Shown: one piece after another, positions 26,194 through 37,300 of the stretch
How the letters are laid out: the number at the start of each line of letters is the position of its first letter
Position numbering within the stretch: position 1 is the first letter of the stretch
Source of the DNA: Candidatus Nanohalarchaeota archaeon QJJ-7
GTDB lineage: Archaea; Nanohalarchaeota; Nanosalinia; Nanosalinales; Nanohalalkaliarchaeaceae
Length of the DNA stretch: 50,501 nucleotides
Assembly (NCBI GenBank): GCA_022865215.1
Contig: JALIDP010000003.1
Span: 1 to 50,501 of the forward strand
Reading direction: 5' to 3'
Translations under genes and position numbers: made by a program
Notes under the pieces: model-generated
The model's input: only the letters and a program-made list of their open reading frames with translations
Database searches by the model: none
Told to the model about the DNA's origin: nothing

Positions 26194-27201
26194 ATGGAAG
26201 ATCTCATCCGCTTCTACCTCCTGGAGCAACCGCGCAGCGTCAGCGATATGATAGAAGAGCTGACCAGCAAGGAGTTGAGCGATGATGCAGGTAAACGTAG
26301 CGATGAGATACCACACATCGCAGGGAACTGGTTCAGGGAGGATAGCGGCTACCTGTGGCGCCTCCAGGATAAAGACCTCATCAAGGATCAGGGGCGCCAG
26401 TACGCTGTGGACCGAGATACGCTGGTCGAAGGTCTCCTAAGCAGTATAAATGCCCAGCAGTGTTTCTCTGCAACAGAAGTCCGGGGAGAAGATGCGGAAC
26501 TCGATGACGCGTACTCGCACATCCTGCCCGACATGACACTGAGGGACCTGAAAAGCGATCTGAAAGAAGAAGTGTTCACAGGACCTTTTATGAAGGAGCT
26601 GTTCGATTTCCAGCGCTGGAAGGATTCTCTCCTGTCTCCTGAAACCGCAGAAGGTCGCATCGCATCATACCGTCTGGAACTGGGATTCTGGCCCTCGGTA
26701 CACTTCATACTCCTTTCAACTATACTCGCCTCCCGTAAGAGACATATAACGGAGACTCTGGAGAAGGACGAGGAGCATTACTTCGAGTGGCGCAGTCGCA
26801 GACAGGCCCTGGAAGATTCACAGGAGGCACTCCAGGAGAGACTGGTCCATGAACATGTTCCCGGAACAGAGAAAGAGGAAGACGGAACTTTTGTACCCGA
26901 AAGAGCCCAGAAACTTGTTGAAGGGTTTCAAGACGGGCCGGAAAAACTGAAGGAAGATTCCACCGAGATACTTGCCAACCTGTACCTCCTGTCCCTGAAC
27001 GATGGTGTCGAGCTCTTCAACCAGTACTCACGTTACGACCACGATATCAACCTCTTCTTCAACCTCATGGAGAGAGGGTGGATGGTTAGAGAAAACAGTG
27101 TAAAGCGGGATGAAAGGACCGGTAATATAGTTGTACCCCTGGGCGAGGTACGGTCCTACCTCCATGATCTGGCCGCCCTTCCCCACCACCGGTCATCGTA
27201 A
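26194..27201 (+). CDS. Hypothetical cytoplasmic protein (possible wHTH N-terminus); listed ORF starts at 26041
   Basis: The internal ATG at 26194 begins normal-looking acidic protein 'MEDLIRFYLLEQPRSVSDMIEEL'. The first 51 codons of the listed ORF are AT-rich and atypical. Confidence 0.6.
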   Translation: MEDLIRFYLLEQPRSVSDMIEELTSKELSDDAGKRSDEIPHIAGNWFREDSGYLWRLQDKDLIKDQGRQYAVDRDTLVEGLLSSINAQQCFSATEVRGEDAELDDAYSHILPDMTLRDLKSDLKEEVFTGPFMKELFDFQRWKDSLLSPETAEGRIASYRLELGFWPSVHFILLSTILASRKRHITETLEKDEEHYFEWRSRRQALEDSQEALQERLVHEHVPGTEKEEDGTFVPERAQKLVEGFQDGPEKLKEDSTEILANLYLLSLNDGVELFNQYSRYDHDINLFFNLMERGWMVRENSVKRDERTGNIVVPLGEVRSYLHDLAALPHHRSS

Positions 27202-27233
27202 GTATTATTACCCGTCTATGACAATCAGGAGAC

Positions 27234-28490
27234 ATGGATCGCGGAGATGTCCTCGTCGGGACGGGCCTGATCGCAATAATGCTGTTCATACTCCTCTCAT
27301 CTCCAGGCCCCCTTACCGGTTTTCTTACGTTTCAACCCTCTACAACTGTATCTGTAGAGAACGACACTAGCATCAAAATCAGCTATTTCCAGTTCGACCA
27401 GATAATTAACCGGGGAAACTCGACGGATATTGACGTGGAGATTACCAACTCGGGAAGCAACACTATAGAGAACGTGAACTTCACAGTAAATATCTTCAAG
27501 AACGGTACAGCCCTCTGGAGCTACCCCTCCCGCCAAAAGACACTTGAGCCGGGCTCGTTCCTCTCTCAAAGCTTCATGCACACCCCACAGGACACAGGTC
27601 TTTACCGTATCAGACTCCGTATAGATGTAGAGAACAGCATCATAGTCACAGGGGCGCCGCTCCAGGTGAACGAGAGGCCGACGGACGAAGCCACCAACCG
27701 CACAGTCACCTTAACACGGAAGAAAATAGAATACATCTATCCGGAAGCGCCTGAAGAAGAGGCGCCGTCCCGTAGCTGGGATCTCCACGTTCCGGAGAAC
27801 ATAACCCTGGAGGACGGGAAGACGAGTACCTCCACCATAGGCGTTGAAAACACAGGAGAAGCTCCCCTGGAGAACGTTCGACTCCTGCTACAGGCTCCTG
27901 TGAACATAACAACCGATTACAGCCCCGAGATACTGTTCAGCGTCTCGCCTAATACCACGAAGAACTTTATGATAGAGTTCACCCCTGATGAAGGTTTGCA
28001 TGGAGAATATGACATCGGATCCACACTCCATTCCAAACGTTTCAGCCAGAAGAGCACTATCGATGCCGATGTCAGACCGGCATCCACCCTCAAAAATCTC
28101 CAGCAGGAGATAAAGAACCTTCGACTCGTCCTAGCGGATGCGAGGACCCGGACCGAGGTAGCCTCAGATAGAGGATCTGACGTTGAAAAAATCGAGAAAC
28201 TGCTGGACCAGGCCAATGAAAGCCTTGAAACAGCAAGTGACTCGGTAGATGAAACGGATATTGAAGGGGCTCGGGCGGCGATAGACACAGCACGAGAATC
28301 CCTGGACCGGGTCTACACGTTACTATTCCAGTTGCAGGGACACCAGATATCGGTAAGAGCACCCCTGATAAACCCGTTCTACATCTTCGTTGCGGTACTA
28401 TTGATAGGGATAGCTCTCCTACTGGTCATAGGGTATTATTACCTGCACGAAAAACATAAACAGAGGCCGGAACTCCTGAGAGGAGAATAG
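27234..28490 (+). CDS. Membrane-anchored surface protein with CARDB-like domains and extracellular helical hairpin
   Basis: N-terminal TM, 'VEITNSGSNTIENVNFTVNIF', 'IGVENTGEAPLENVRLLLQAP', helical segment 'DVEKIEKLLDQANESLETASDSV', C-terminal TM. Confidence 0.75.
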   Translation: MDRGDVLVGTGLIAIMLFILLSSPGPLTGFLTFQPSTTVSVENDTSIKISYFQFDQIINRGNSTDIDVEITNSGSNTIENVNFTVNIFKNGTALWSYPSRQKTLEPGSFLSQSFMHTPQDTGLYRIRLRIDVENSIIVTGAPLQVNERPTDEATNRTVTLTRKKIEYIYPEAPEEEAPSRSWDLHVPENITLEDGKTSTSTIGVENTGEAPLENVRLLLQAPVNITTDYSPEILFSVSPNTTKNFMIEFTPDEGLHGEYDIGSTLHSKRFSQKSTIDADVRPASTLKNLQQEIKNLRLVLADARTRTEVASDRGSDVEKIEKLLDQANESLETASDSVDETDIEGARAAIDTARESLDRVYTLLFQLQGHQISVRAPLINPFYIFVAVLLIGIALLLVIGYYYLHEKHKQRPELLRGE

Positions 28491-28493
28491 GAT

Positions 28494-28745
28494 ATGGGAC
28501 TGATAAGACCGTTCAAATACACGAACTCAGAGGGGGAGACCTACTTCCTCCACAAGTCGGAGAAAGGTGACAGAACCAACTACTACTTCTCCAAGAATCC
28601 AGAAGGATCGCTGCGCTCCCGTCCAAGCGGGTTCAAGGTGAAGGAGAACCCTCACTCCCACATGCCTTACCTCAAACGTGGCAGGGGAGGTATCCTGGGA
28701 AGTATAATGGAGCTTCTGGGGATGTCCACAGAATCCGGGACCTAG
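28494..28745 (+). CDS. Small conserved-looking basic protein
   Basis: 'NSEGETYFLHKSEKGDRTNYYFSKNPEGSLRSRPSGFKVKENPHSHMPYLKR'; starts 4 nt after the upstream stop. Confidence 0.6.
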   Translation: MGLIRPFKYTNSEGETYFLHKSEKGDRTNYYFSKNPEGSLRSRPSGFKVKENPHSHMPYLKRGRGGILGSIMELLGMSTESGT

Positions 28746-31213
28746 TCTGCACCTATCTGGTTCCTGATATGGGAAAAAGTCCTGATAATTCTTTCTCTCT
28801 CCACATCATCGATATCAGTAGATGTAGTAGTTACCTCCACAGGATTCTGCTGACTCTCCCCCCCTATCTCCTCCTTTATGTATGATACCGTCTGGGTGAG
28901 GTCCTCTCTTTCCTCTGGAGCCCTGCGACGGAACACAACAGCCACTACCGCTGCCGCCTGTACAACCAGGATCAGGAATATAATTTTGTTCAAGAGATTA
29001 TCTCCTATAAGAACCTCTCCAGAAGGGATATCTATGCTGGGTAACGCTCCTTTGAGGGGGTCGCCTCGCGAAGCCACCATCCCTGTGGGGGAAACCGTGC
29101 TGTTCTCCACCGGATCTACCGTTATACCGAAAGCGTACGACTTCCTGTTACCGTCGTGAACGAACACCGGTTCTGCAGTATATGTGTCCTCAGATACGTT
29201 AGGAGATATCTCAAGCTCCAACAGGACCTCTCGGCTCTGGTTCATCTCGATCGGTGACGTGTCGTATTCCAGGTCCTTTATGAAAGGGACATCATCCTCG
29301 ATGACCTCGAAATCCCGGATAGTGGTGAAACCGGTGTTACTTACATACATAGAGATATTCCGTTCTTCTCCCGCATTAGCGCTTACTTTATCCGGGGCTG
29401 TTATGCTTATACTGCTCGGGCGTTCCACCTCGATATCAAAAGATACATCCCCACGGCTGTATGGTTCTTTCGACGCCTCCAGAGTCAGCGAGTGGCTTCC
29501 CTCAGTGTCTGGAGAGGGAACACTCAGGTTGAAGATGCCCTGATCATCCGTTCTCATCTGGTCGACCACACTTCCAGAACGTATTAGGCTTACTGAGGCA
29601 TTGAATACAGAGTTCTCATCCTCATCCCGGACCGTGCCCTGCACCTGAACTGTATCATCGGGATCGTATACCTCTTCCCCAACAGAATACCGGACATCCA
29701 GATTTTCCCGAACTCCTATCGCGTAAGCCCCTTCCCCTTCATCAACGAACAATGCCTCACTTCCCACGTAATTGAACTCAGCTTCCACATTATCCCATGA
29801 ACCCCAGCATTCACCGCTCTCCATATTCCATCCCGTGCATTGGAGGACTTCCATATCCCTCGGATTATCTATATTCTCGGTGCTGTAGCCGAGCGAGAAA
29901 CTCCTGGATTCTGAATCGAGGGCGCTCATATATGCGTAAAGACCTGCCAGCTTCATCCCCGGAACTTCCTCAAGGGACGAGTAGAACTGGTACCTGATAG
30001 GGCCGTCCCAACTATCCACATCCACATCCTCCAGGGAGATACTTGCCGGGAAAGTTTCATGCGGGAATTCCAGTTCCACGTTATACGTTCCTGGGACGAT
30101 AGAAGATGTGTAATCCCCTTTCGAATCTATCTTCCTGACCTCCTTTCCATCGTCCAGAAACCGGAGCACAAAAGGTAACGCATCATCATCCTCTCCACGG
30201 AACTCGCCCTCCAAACGGGCAGGATACTTTATCTTTACCGTCTCAGAGGCCTGGAAATCCTCCCGGGAGAACTCTATATCGAGATCGTAGTTCCCCCTCG
30301 ACATGTTCGGGAGGAAAACGGAGAATGTTGATGCCCCGTCCCTGGAAGTCTCCTTCACAGAGACGTTGTCCAGATCGTCCCCATCGAGCGAGAAATCAAT
30401 ATCGTCTTCAACGACTTCGATACTCTTCCCCCTGTTTGCAGCCTCTACATCAACCTCTACCGCTTTTCCGTCGAAAATTGTCGTATCGGATACAGTTGCA
30501 TCGAACTGAAGACGCTCTTCAACTTTAATCTCTCTCGATAATGACTCTGTAGTTCCATTATGATACGCCTTTAAAGTCGGTTCGTAGTTCCCCGGCTCAG
30601 AAGGCATCTTCATAGACATCTTCCATTCGTTATCATTGCTATTGTAGCCTTCAATCAAATCTCTGGTCTCTCCACCGATCGATACAGTAAAATTAACATC
30701 TTCACCTATATCGATATCCGAATCTCCTACACCCTTTAAGACGCTAAAATACAGTTCCTCTTCCTGCTCTGTATAATAAACATCCTTCTCCAATCCCTGT
30801 ATCAAATCTGTCTTCAGGACTTCAACACTGAATTTCGATGATTTGAAATCAGTGGTTTCGTTAGTGCAACCTACGAAGAATGAGTAGTCCCCTGCAGAGA
30901 AATCATCCAATTCTTCCCAAAAATCTCGTACATTTTCCCCGTCTATGAAGTATTCCGCATTGGTTTCATCCTCAGCAATAAGTGAGAGAGAATCCTTGCT
31001 ATCTCTAGAAAAACCATCATGTGATATGTTCTGGACATAAACCTCATATGTCCCGGAAGTTGGCCCGCAGGTAGTTTCTATACGGAAATCCTGATCATTC
31101 CAGATTGTTTGAGAAGGTTCCACTGATACATCTGATACTGTCACAGCTGCTCCTAAAGTAGAGAAAAAAATACATATCCCCATAAAAAGGGCTGCACGCT
31201 TCATGGAAGCCAA
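28742..31213 (-). CDS. Surface protein, multi-domain Ig/CARDB/carboxypeptidase-regulatory-like, C-terminal TM and short cytoplasmic tail
   Basis: Signal peptide 'AALFMGICIFFSTLGAAV', 'VQVQGTVRDEDENSVFNASVSLIRSG', 'NISMYVSNTGFTTIRDFEV', TM 'IIFLILVVQAAAVVAVVFRRR'. Confidence 0.75.
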   Translation of the reverse strand: MASMKRAALFMGICIFFSTLGAAVTVSDVSVEPSQTIWNDQDFRIETTCGPTSGTYEVYVQNISHDGFSRDSKDSLSLIAEDETNAEYFIDGENVRDFWEELDDFSAGDYSFFVGCTNETTDFKSSKFSVEVLKTDLIQGLEKDVYYTEQEEELYFSVLKGVGDSDIDIGEDVNFTVSIGGETRDLIEGYNSNDNEWKMSMKMPSEPGNYEPTLKAYHNGTTESLSREIKVEERLQFDATVSDTTIFDGKAVEVDVEAANRGKSIEVVEDDIDFSLDGDDLDNVSVKETSRDGASTFSVFLPNMSRGNYDLDIEFSREDFQASETVKIKYPARLEGEFRGEDDDALPFVLRFLDDGKEVRKIDSKGDYTSSIVPGTYNVELEFPHETFPASISLEDVDVDSWDGPIRYQFYSSLEEVPGMKLAGLYAYMSALDSESRSFSLGYSTENIDNPRDMEVLQCTGWNMESGECWGSWDNVEAEFNYVGSEALFVDEGEGAYAIGVRENLDVRYSVGEEVYDPDDTVQVQGTVRDEDENSVFNASVSLIRSGSVVDQMRTDDQGIFNLSVPSPDTEGSHSLTLEASKEPYSRGDVSFDIEVERPSSISITAPDKVSANAGEERNISMYVSNTGFTTIRDFEVIEDDVPFIKDLEYDTSPIEMNQSREVLLELEISPNVSEDTYTAEPVFVHDGNRKSYAFGITVDPVENSTVSPTGMVASRGDPLKGALPSIDIPSGEVLIGDNLLNKIIFLILVVQAAAVVAVVFRRRAPEEREDLTQTVSYIKEEIGGESQQNPVEVTTTSTDIDDVERERIIRTFSHIRNQIGAD

Positions 31214-32229
31214 CCCTTGATCTTCTCCGCAAGCGTCTCCTCGTAGGGATAACCTGTAATATCGGACGCTATGTTCTTGAACTCCCGCGAGGGCTTGATG
31301 TATGGTTTGCGAGAGACAAGGGGCTCGTTCTCAAGTATGCTGCGCTGTACATGGTTATGTTTTGGGATCACCCCTATTACAGGTATATCAAGCACTTTCT
31401 CCACCTCCTGGATCGAAAGGTGGTCCTTGGGGGAATCGTACATGTTTACAACCACCCCGATGACTGACTTCCCTTTCTCCCTAGCCTCACGGTACAGGCG
31501 GTAGGTATCCGAAAGCGATGGAATCTCTGGGGTAGTGACGAAAAGGAGTTCATCACAGTTCTCAACCACCCTTTCCACCGGCCTCTCGTATCCCGGAGGA
31601 GAATCGATAAGCACCGTGTATTCTGCAGGAATCTTGCCTAGTGCCTCTTGTATATCGCCGTCGAACTTCTCCGTAGCGAGTGATGTCGGGATAACTCTAA
31701 GTCCCGAATCCTTGTCGATCTGCATCGCCGACATAATATGGACATCCTGTTCGACCACTTGCTGGAGGGACGTAGGAGTAGTGTGTATACCCAGATGTAT
31801 CCCCAGGTTGGGCATCTCTGCATCCGCGTCCATCACTATGACTTTCTCACCGAACTCCATCAACGCCACACCGAGATTGAGCGTCACAACAGTCTTCCCT
31901 ACTCCGCCTTTACCGGAGACTATCCCGATGGTCCGGGGTTTGCTCAGTTCCTTGACTTCTTCCTCCACAGAGCTATCCACATCTTCCCTGGAAACCTCAC
32001 CCGATACATCCTCTCCCGATATCGCCTTTTCACCGCGTTCCCGTCCCTCTGCAAGTATACAAACACTGGACCTTCCAACCTTATGGGTATTTATAGCGCC
32101 CTGCTCGTCCATCCTCTCTATCTCCTTCGATATCTGGTACTCCTCCTCATCCAGCTGCCTCGCTATCTCCGATATGGACCTCGGCTTCTCCTCCAGAGAA
32201 TCAAGAATACGCTCCTGGATGTCACTCAT
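31201..32229 (-). CDS. MinD/ParA-type ATPase with N-terminal winged-helix domain
   Basis: N-terminal wHTH 'RILDSLEEKPRSISEIARQLDEEEYQISKEIERM', deviant Walker A 'SGKGGVGKTVVTLNLG', 'VLIDSPPGY', and C-terminal 'LAEKIKGWLP'. Confidence 0.88.
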   Translation of the reverse strand: MSDIQERILDSLEEKPRSISEIARQLDEEEYQISKEIERMDEQGAINTHKVGRSSVCILAEGRERGEKAISGEDVSGEVSREDVDSSVEEEVKELSKPRTIGIVSGKGGVGKTVVTLNLGVALMEFGEKVIVMDADAEMPNLGIHLGIHTTPTSLQQVVEQDVHIMSAMQIDKDSGLRVIPTSLATEKFDGDIQEALGKIPAEYTVLIDSPPGYERPVERVVENCDELLFVTTPEIPSLSDTYRLYREAREKGKSVIGVVVNMYDSPKDHLSIQEVEKVLDIPVIGVIPKHNHVQRSILENEPLVSRKPYIKPSREFKNIASDITGYPYEETLAEKIKGWLP

Positions 32230-32276
32230 GTGCTAAAGTACGTTCTGCCCTTATTTATGTTTTTTTACATGTAAAA

Positions 32277-33029
32277 TCAGATTCCGCGCGTCATAATCAC
32301 ATGAAGAACTCCCCTGAGGTAGTCTATAGAACTATCAAATACCGGGACAAGGGGATGGAACCTATCAAACTCGTGTTCTCCAGTATAATAATACCTGCCC
32401 TCCGAATCAAACATTTCAACCGCCGCATCCTCGGATTTATCTATCTCGGGGCTGTAAGGTACTGCCACCTGTTCGTACCTCCCTGGGCTTTTGACCTGGA
32501 CCTGGCTGAACCTGCGGTCCGCCCGGCCCTCCACCGATAGGAAGAAAGACCCGACCCCTTCAGGTACAGCTATACCAAGGATCAGATCTTTCCCGTTCGC
32601 CCGGGACGAGACAACTTCGAAACCCTCCTCCCTCCCCACTGTAGATGTTCTGAACCGGTCCCTTACCACCTCTGAGGATTCAGGGCCGTATCGAAGAGTT
32701 ACGGACGCGTTCAGACTGCCATTATCTGGAGGACTGTAGAAGGCCAACTCCCGGGTAGCCCCTGACCCTGGTTCGAGTACGAATTCGTCCGACCACTTGC
32801 CGGCCCGGAGCTCGTCACCCACCACTTCAAGATGGAACCTCCCTACAAAGCTCTGGCTCCCTGTATTCATCGCTTCAACCAGCCAGACTTTCGGGCTCTC
32901 ATCACCCCCTGACTGGTTCAAGATATCTAGACTGGCGTTGAGAGAAGGCTGGACCTGAACGCCCACCTCGAATGCGACAGCAGAACTCGCCAGGAGGATA
33001 AACAGGGACAGGAGTACAATCCGTTTCAT
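32277..33029 (-). CDS. Secreted CARDB-like protein
   Basis: Signal peptide 'IVLLSLFILLASSAVA' and beta-domain repeats. Confidence 0.6.
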   Translation of the reverse strand: MKRIVLLSLFILLASSAVAFEVGVQVQPSLNASLDILNQSGGDESPKVWLVEAMNTGSQSFVGRFHLEVVGDELRAGKWSDEFVLEPGSGATRELAFYSPPDNGSLNASVTLRYGPESSEVVRDRFRTSTVGREEGFEVVSSRANGKDLILGIAVPEGVGSFFLSVEGRADRRFSQVQVKSPGRYEQVAVPYSPEIDKSEDAAVEMFDSEGRYYYTGEHEFDRFHPLVPVFDSSIDYLRGVLHVIMTRGI

Positions 33030-33033
33030 CCTA

Positions 33034-33459
33034 TCACGTTAATCCATGTCTCTCGATGAACAGGTCTCCCCTGTAGTAGCCCTGGGAAGCGTTTTCAGGT
33101 TCGAACACCAGGGAAATGTTCCTAGCACCTCCTGATTCTATCCGGACGCTTTCATCAGGATCAATCGAGATATACTTGCTTATATTCCCCTCCACACTGA
33201 ACCGCATCTCCACAGGACCATCACCAGGATTCTCGAGCTCCAGCTGGCGTTCCGAACTCATCGCACCTCCTGGAAGAGTCCCGAAACCTATAGGCCTTTC
33301 ATCGGCAGCGAGCCCAACAGTAAGGTCTCCTCCAGAACCGTTTACCGTGCCTTCAAGGACGTAACTCTCCTCCATACGATAGCTTTCCCCTGCAATAAAC
33401 ATCCCCGCCGCAACCAGAGCTATCAGAACGGGGATCGCCACCAGTATACGTTTATCCAT
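33034..33459 (-). CDS. Small membrane-anchored beta-sandwich-like protein
   Basis: N-terminal TM, 'LENPGDGPVEMRFSVEGNISKYISIDPDESVRIESGGARNISLVFEP' (NEW3/CARDB-like). Confidence 0.6.
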   Translation of the reverse strand: MDKRILVAIPVLIALVAAGMFIAGESYRMEESYVLEGTVNGSGGDLTVGLAADERPIGFGTLPGGAMSSERQLELENPGDGPVEMRFSVEGNISKYISIDPDESVRIESGGARNISLVFEPENASQGYYRGDLFIERHGLT

Positions 33460-34372
33460 CCTGAACCACCTTCCACACCACGAAGCTCATAACGGCCAGA
33501 AGGAATAAGAGGATTACGGTGGAAATCGGCATCCCTTTCTCCTCTCTATCACGGCGCTCCACCGCCCTTACAGATTCTTTCAACGAGATATCGGCTGTTT
33601 CACTGACTTCCCCCGTACCGTAGTCCGCAGCCACCCGGGCCTTGAACTCCTCCCTCCCTGCCGGGACCGACGTGGAGAACTTTCGGGTCTCACCCGGCGG
33701 GACCACCTTTTCATCCCTGCCGATATCCTCGGTACTGTTCTCTCCTTCAATCTTGAACCGTGTCTCTACCTCCATCGTAGCAGTCCCATTGTTGTAGAAA
33801 GAGGCCACCAGCTTCTCATCAGCCAACCTGGTCGACCCCGGTCTTAAACCTATAATTTTCCCTGATCTTGTAACCTCCCCTGGAACCCTGAATATCACGG
33901 GGAAGGAAGACGTTGATAGAAGGCTTAAACTACCACTGCCCTCTATATCAGGATCAGGGGTTATCAGGAGGACATGGTACCCCGGCTCCATATCGCCAGG
34001 GATATTGACAAGGAACTTGACATCCTTCCATCGAACGAATTCAGAACCTGCAGCACTCAGTTCCTGGTCCTGTTCTTCTATAGCCCCCTCACCTCTCAGC
34101 ATCTCCACACATTCAGCACACGACTGTGCGGAGAAGCTCCCTGACTTGGATGATTTGAACCGGTTGAAATCTCTTAATGAACCTCTCTCAGTCCTTATAT
34201 CTATCTCAACTTTCTCGGAGGAGAGCACACGGAAATCACCATAGAACGTTGATCCCGGATCCTGAACCCCTTCTTCAAGATGGGTAGGAGAAACAGCGAA
34301 CTGCAACGAGGCCCCTGCAGGCACCACCAAACCCAGTGCAGCGATTAACATAGCCAGGCGGACATCGAACAT
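33452..34372 (-). CDS. Secreted single-TM protein, COG1470/CARDB-like
   Basis: Signal peptide, 'FAVSPTHLEEGVQDPGSTFYGDFRV', C-terminal TM 'VILLFLLAVMSFVVWKVV'. Confidence 0.65.
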   Translation of the reverse strand: MFDVRLAMLIAALGLVVPAGASLQFAVSPTHLEEGVQDPGSTFYGDFRVLSSEKVEIDIRTERGSLRDFNRFKSSKSGSFSAQSCAECVEMLRGEGAIEEQDQELSAAGSEFVRWKDVKFLVNIPGDMEPGYHVLLITPDPDIEGSGSLSLLSTSSFPVIFRVPGEVTRSGKIIGLRPGSTRLADEKLVASFYNNGTATMEVETRFKIEGENSTEDIGRDEKVVPPGETRKFSTSVPAGREEFKARVAADYGTGEVSETADISLKESVRAVERRDREEKGMPISTVILLFLLAVMSFVVWKVVQDG

Positions 34373-37300
34373 CTAGCTCTCCTCCAGCTGGCTATTGATA
34401 CGCCTGAGTTTATCTTCTGCCGAAGATTTGAGCTCTTCGTAGGTAGCGTCTTCCATTATCTCTTCCTCGTGTTGGGCATCGAGCAGCTCTATCAGCCTCT
34501 TTGTCTTCCTTTTCTCCTCTTTCAGCTCTTCCTGTTCCTTGATACGGCGCTTGTGCATCTCACGGAAGACGTCCCGGAAGCGATGCTGGGCGCCCTCGAG
34601 AGGGCTCACCCCCCGGAATCTGAAGGCATAAACCAGTAAAAGGATGATAACCGCGAAGACAATCGCTCCCACCGCCAGGGGCAGGATATCAAACGGTTTC
34701 CTTGTTTCGGGAACCTCTATCCTCTCTATAGCTGTCTCCGCCTCACCGATAAGGCCCTCGGCCTCGGATATAGACTGCATCGCTTTCTCGAACTCCTCAT
34801 CCTGCAAGCTCTCGTTGGCGTTCTGGATAGTGACCTCGATCTCCTGCACCATCGTCTCGACCCCTGAAACATCGGCCCCCTCCTCCTGGAGCGCTTCCAT
34901 CCGTACCTTTACCTCCTCAAGTCTCTCCCCGAGCCTCTGGATATCTTCCCGGATCTTGGCCTCCATGGACCGGAAAACACTTATATCGACAGGTTGCTGT
35001 CCGGAGGCCAGGTTGGATGTCGCCAGGATAGTACCGTTATAATCTCTGCGCTCCGCGTCCTTCGAGGGCTCGAAACTTACAGTGAACGTAGTGGTCTCCT
35101 GGACAGGAAGTGAAACAGGGTCGGCAGGATCTACAGATACCCATCCCGACGGCACTCCTACCACGTTCGTGGTAAGGTTCTCCAGTTCTGTTTCACCCGT
35201 GTTTGCGATAGTGATCGAGTTATATGTCGAGACACCTCTCGCCAGGTTCAGTTCTTCCGGTGCATCTATGATAGAGAGGTTAGTCTGCAGTGGTTCAGGT
35301 TCAGGTTCTTCGGGAGGAACCTCTTTCTCTACCGTCTCGGTCTCCTCTTCAACCGTCACTTCATCCTCTTCCTCTACTGCTTCCTCCACTTTGAAGGTTG
35401 AAGATGCGGTTGCGGGCTCTATAGAAGAGTCCAGGGGCTCCACCTTCGCGTTCAGTTTATAAGTTCCGGGCGGCTGGTCCCCGAATATGAAAACGTTCCT
35501 TGGAATGGTGAGGTTCTTCCCTGCCTCCGTGTAGACAGTTTCCGAGACGTAAGAATACTCCGTGCCGTTCTTTGTCACCCAGTAGGTGAGCTTGGAGTCC
35601 CCTGACTCCGTACCCATATTTATGATAGTAACGTTGAAATCCAGGAACTCGCCCTGCTTCTCGGTAAATTCAAGAGGGCTGAGCCGTATGTCGAACGGGC
35701 CAGTAGCTACTTCATCTGTCGCCATCCGGAACGACTGGAACCGGACAGCTTTATCGCCATCGTTCTCCACCACCAGCTTGGTCCAGTAGATACCCTTCTC
35801 CGGATCTTCAGGTAACTCCCAGAACGTTGAATAGAGTCCTTTCCCTCTTTTCTGGACATCCGTCTGGTTGAAATTCTTGAAAACCTCTCCTGAAGACTCG
35901 TAAACAGTTATATTCATCATATCCGCGTTTACCCGGTTCTCGCCCTTGTAAAGCGATACATAGGTGGTGAAGTTCGCTCCCCCGTACCACACACTTCCCG
36001 CGTCCCATCTCACCTTGAAGTCTCCTGCCTCACCGACAGCGAATGTCGAAGAGGCGTTCTCCTCCTCGGTCCTGTTCGTTACAGGATCGTACCATTCAGC
36101 CTCGGCTTCGAGGTCATAGATCCCTAGAGGGGCATCGTCAGCGAGATCGAACGTGGGCCTCGGATCGATATAACCCTCGTTTACCTCTGGAGACGTTGTG
36201 AACGGGTTCGACTGCTCCAGCGGCAGCTGGAAGTTATCGGACTTCCATATCGTCAGGTTGACAGACGCTCCTCCGATACCGTCACCGAAGAAGTCCTCCA
36301 GCCGGTAGCTTATCGAGCCCTCATCTCCTCTATCATAGTTCTCAAAGAGCGTCTCCAGTTCCGTGGACAGCTTCGCAGCGATTTTGAAAGAATCTGTAGA
36401 AAACCCGTCGTTCCCGAGAGTATCGTTTGCCGTCACGTTTACTGTGTAATTCCCTCGGAAGGTGGTGTTGGCGAGAGGGTCGGAAGTACCGTTAGGGTAA
36501 TAGAGCCCCCATTTCGAACTTTCAGAGGAGACGTTCGTGAGGTTCTCCACCCGTCTCATATTGGACATCACAGATACGTTACCGGGCTGCGTTACGTTGG
36601 CGCGCACCTGGTCGAGAGGGAAACCGGAAGTGGCGGTAACATTCGCGAGAATCTCCAAAGTGTCGTTCTGCCTTGCCAGGTAGGGGTCCATCGTGATATT
36701 GATCTTTGGAGCAACCGCCGGCAATACAGTAACATCCAGCTCCCTCCACCGCACAGCAGACTCTTTGAGGGTCGATATGTTGTAATTGGCGTTGTGCACC
36801 TCTTCCTCTACCCCTGTAACATTGTAGGTCATATTGAACCTTTCAGAGGAACCGAACGGCACAGAGAAGTTCCGGGGTTCGGGAGCTGTATTGTTCGCCT
36901 CTTCAGGAGATATCGTTATGTTAAGACCGGTGTTACCGGTATTGTTTACCGTCGGTCGACAGGCGACCCCTACCGCAGGGTCGCTGCTGGTCTCACAGCT
37001 CAGGGGATCGAGAGACCAGCTCCGTGTCTCAGGAACTGTTACATCCAATGTTAGAAGGTCATGGCTTCCGCTCGATGATGCGTTCAGAGTTCCAGTATAT
37101 TCTCCTGCAGGGAATCTGGAGGGCACTGAAACGTTCACGGTAACGCTCCGGTTCTCTCCCGGCTCTATCGCGGATATGTTCGATGGTGAGAATTCTGTGG
37201 TAAAGTTGTCGCATACCGCTCCCGAACCTTCGATACAGGAGAAATCGGTGTTCGAAACATTGACATTTCCAAGAGACTCCAGAGTAAAGTTCCCGAGGTT

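Noticed and set aside
31535-32274. Plus-strand ORFs of 233 and 178 aa
   Set aside because: Antisense to the wHTH-MinD gene, whose motifs are unambiguous.
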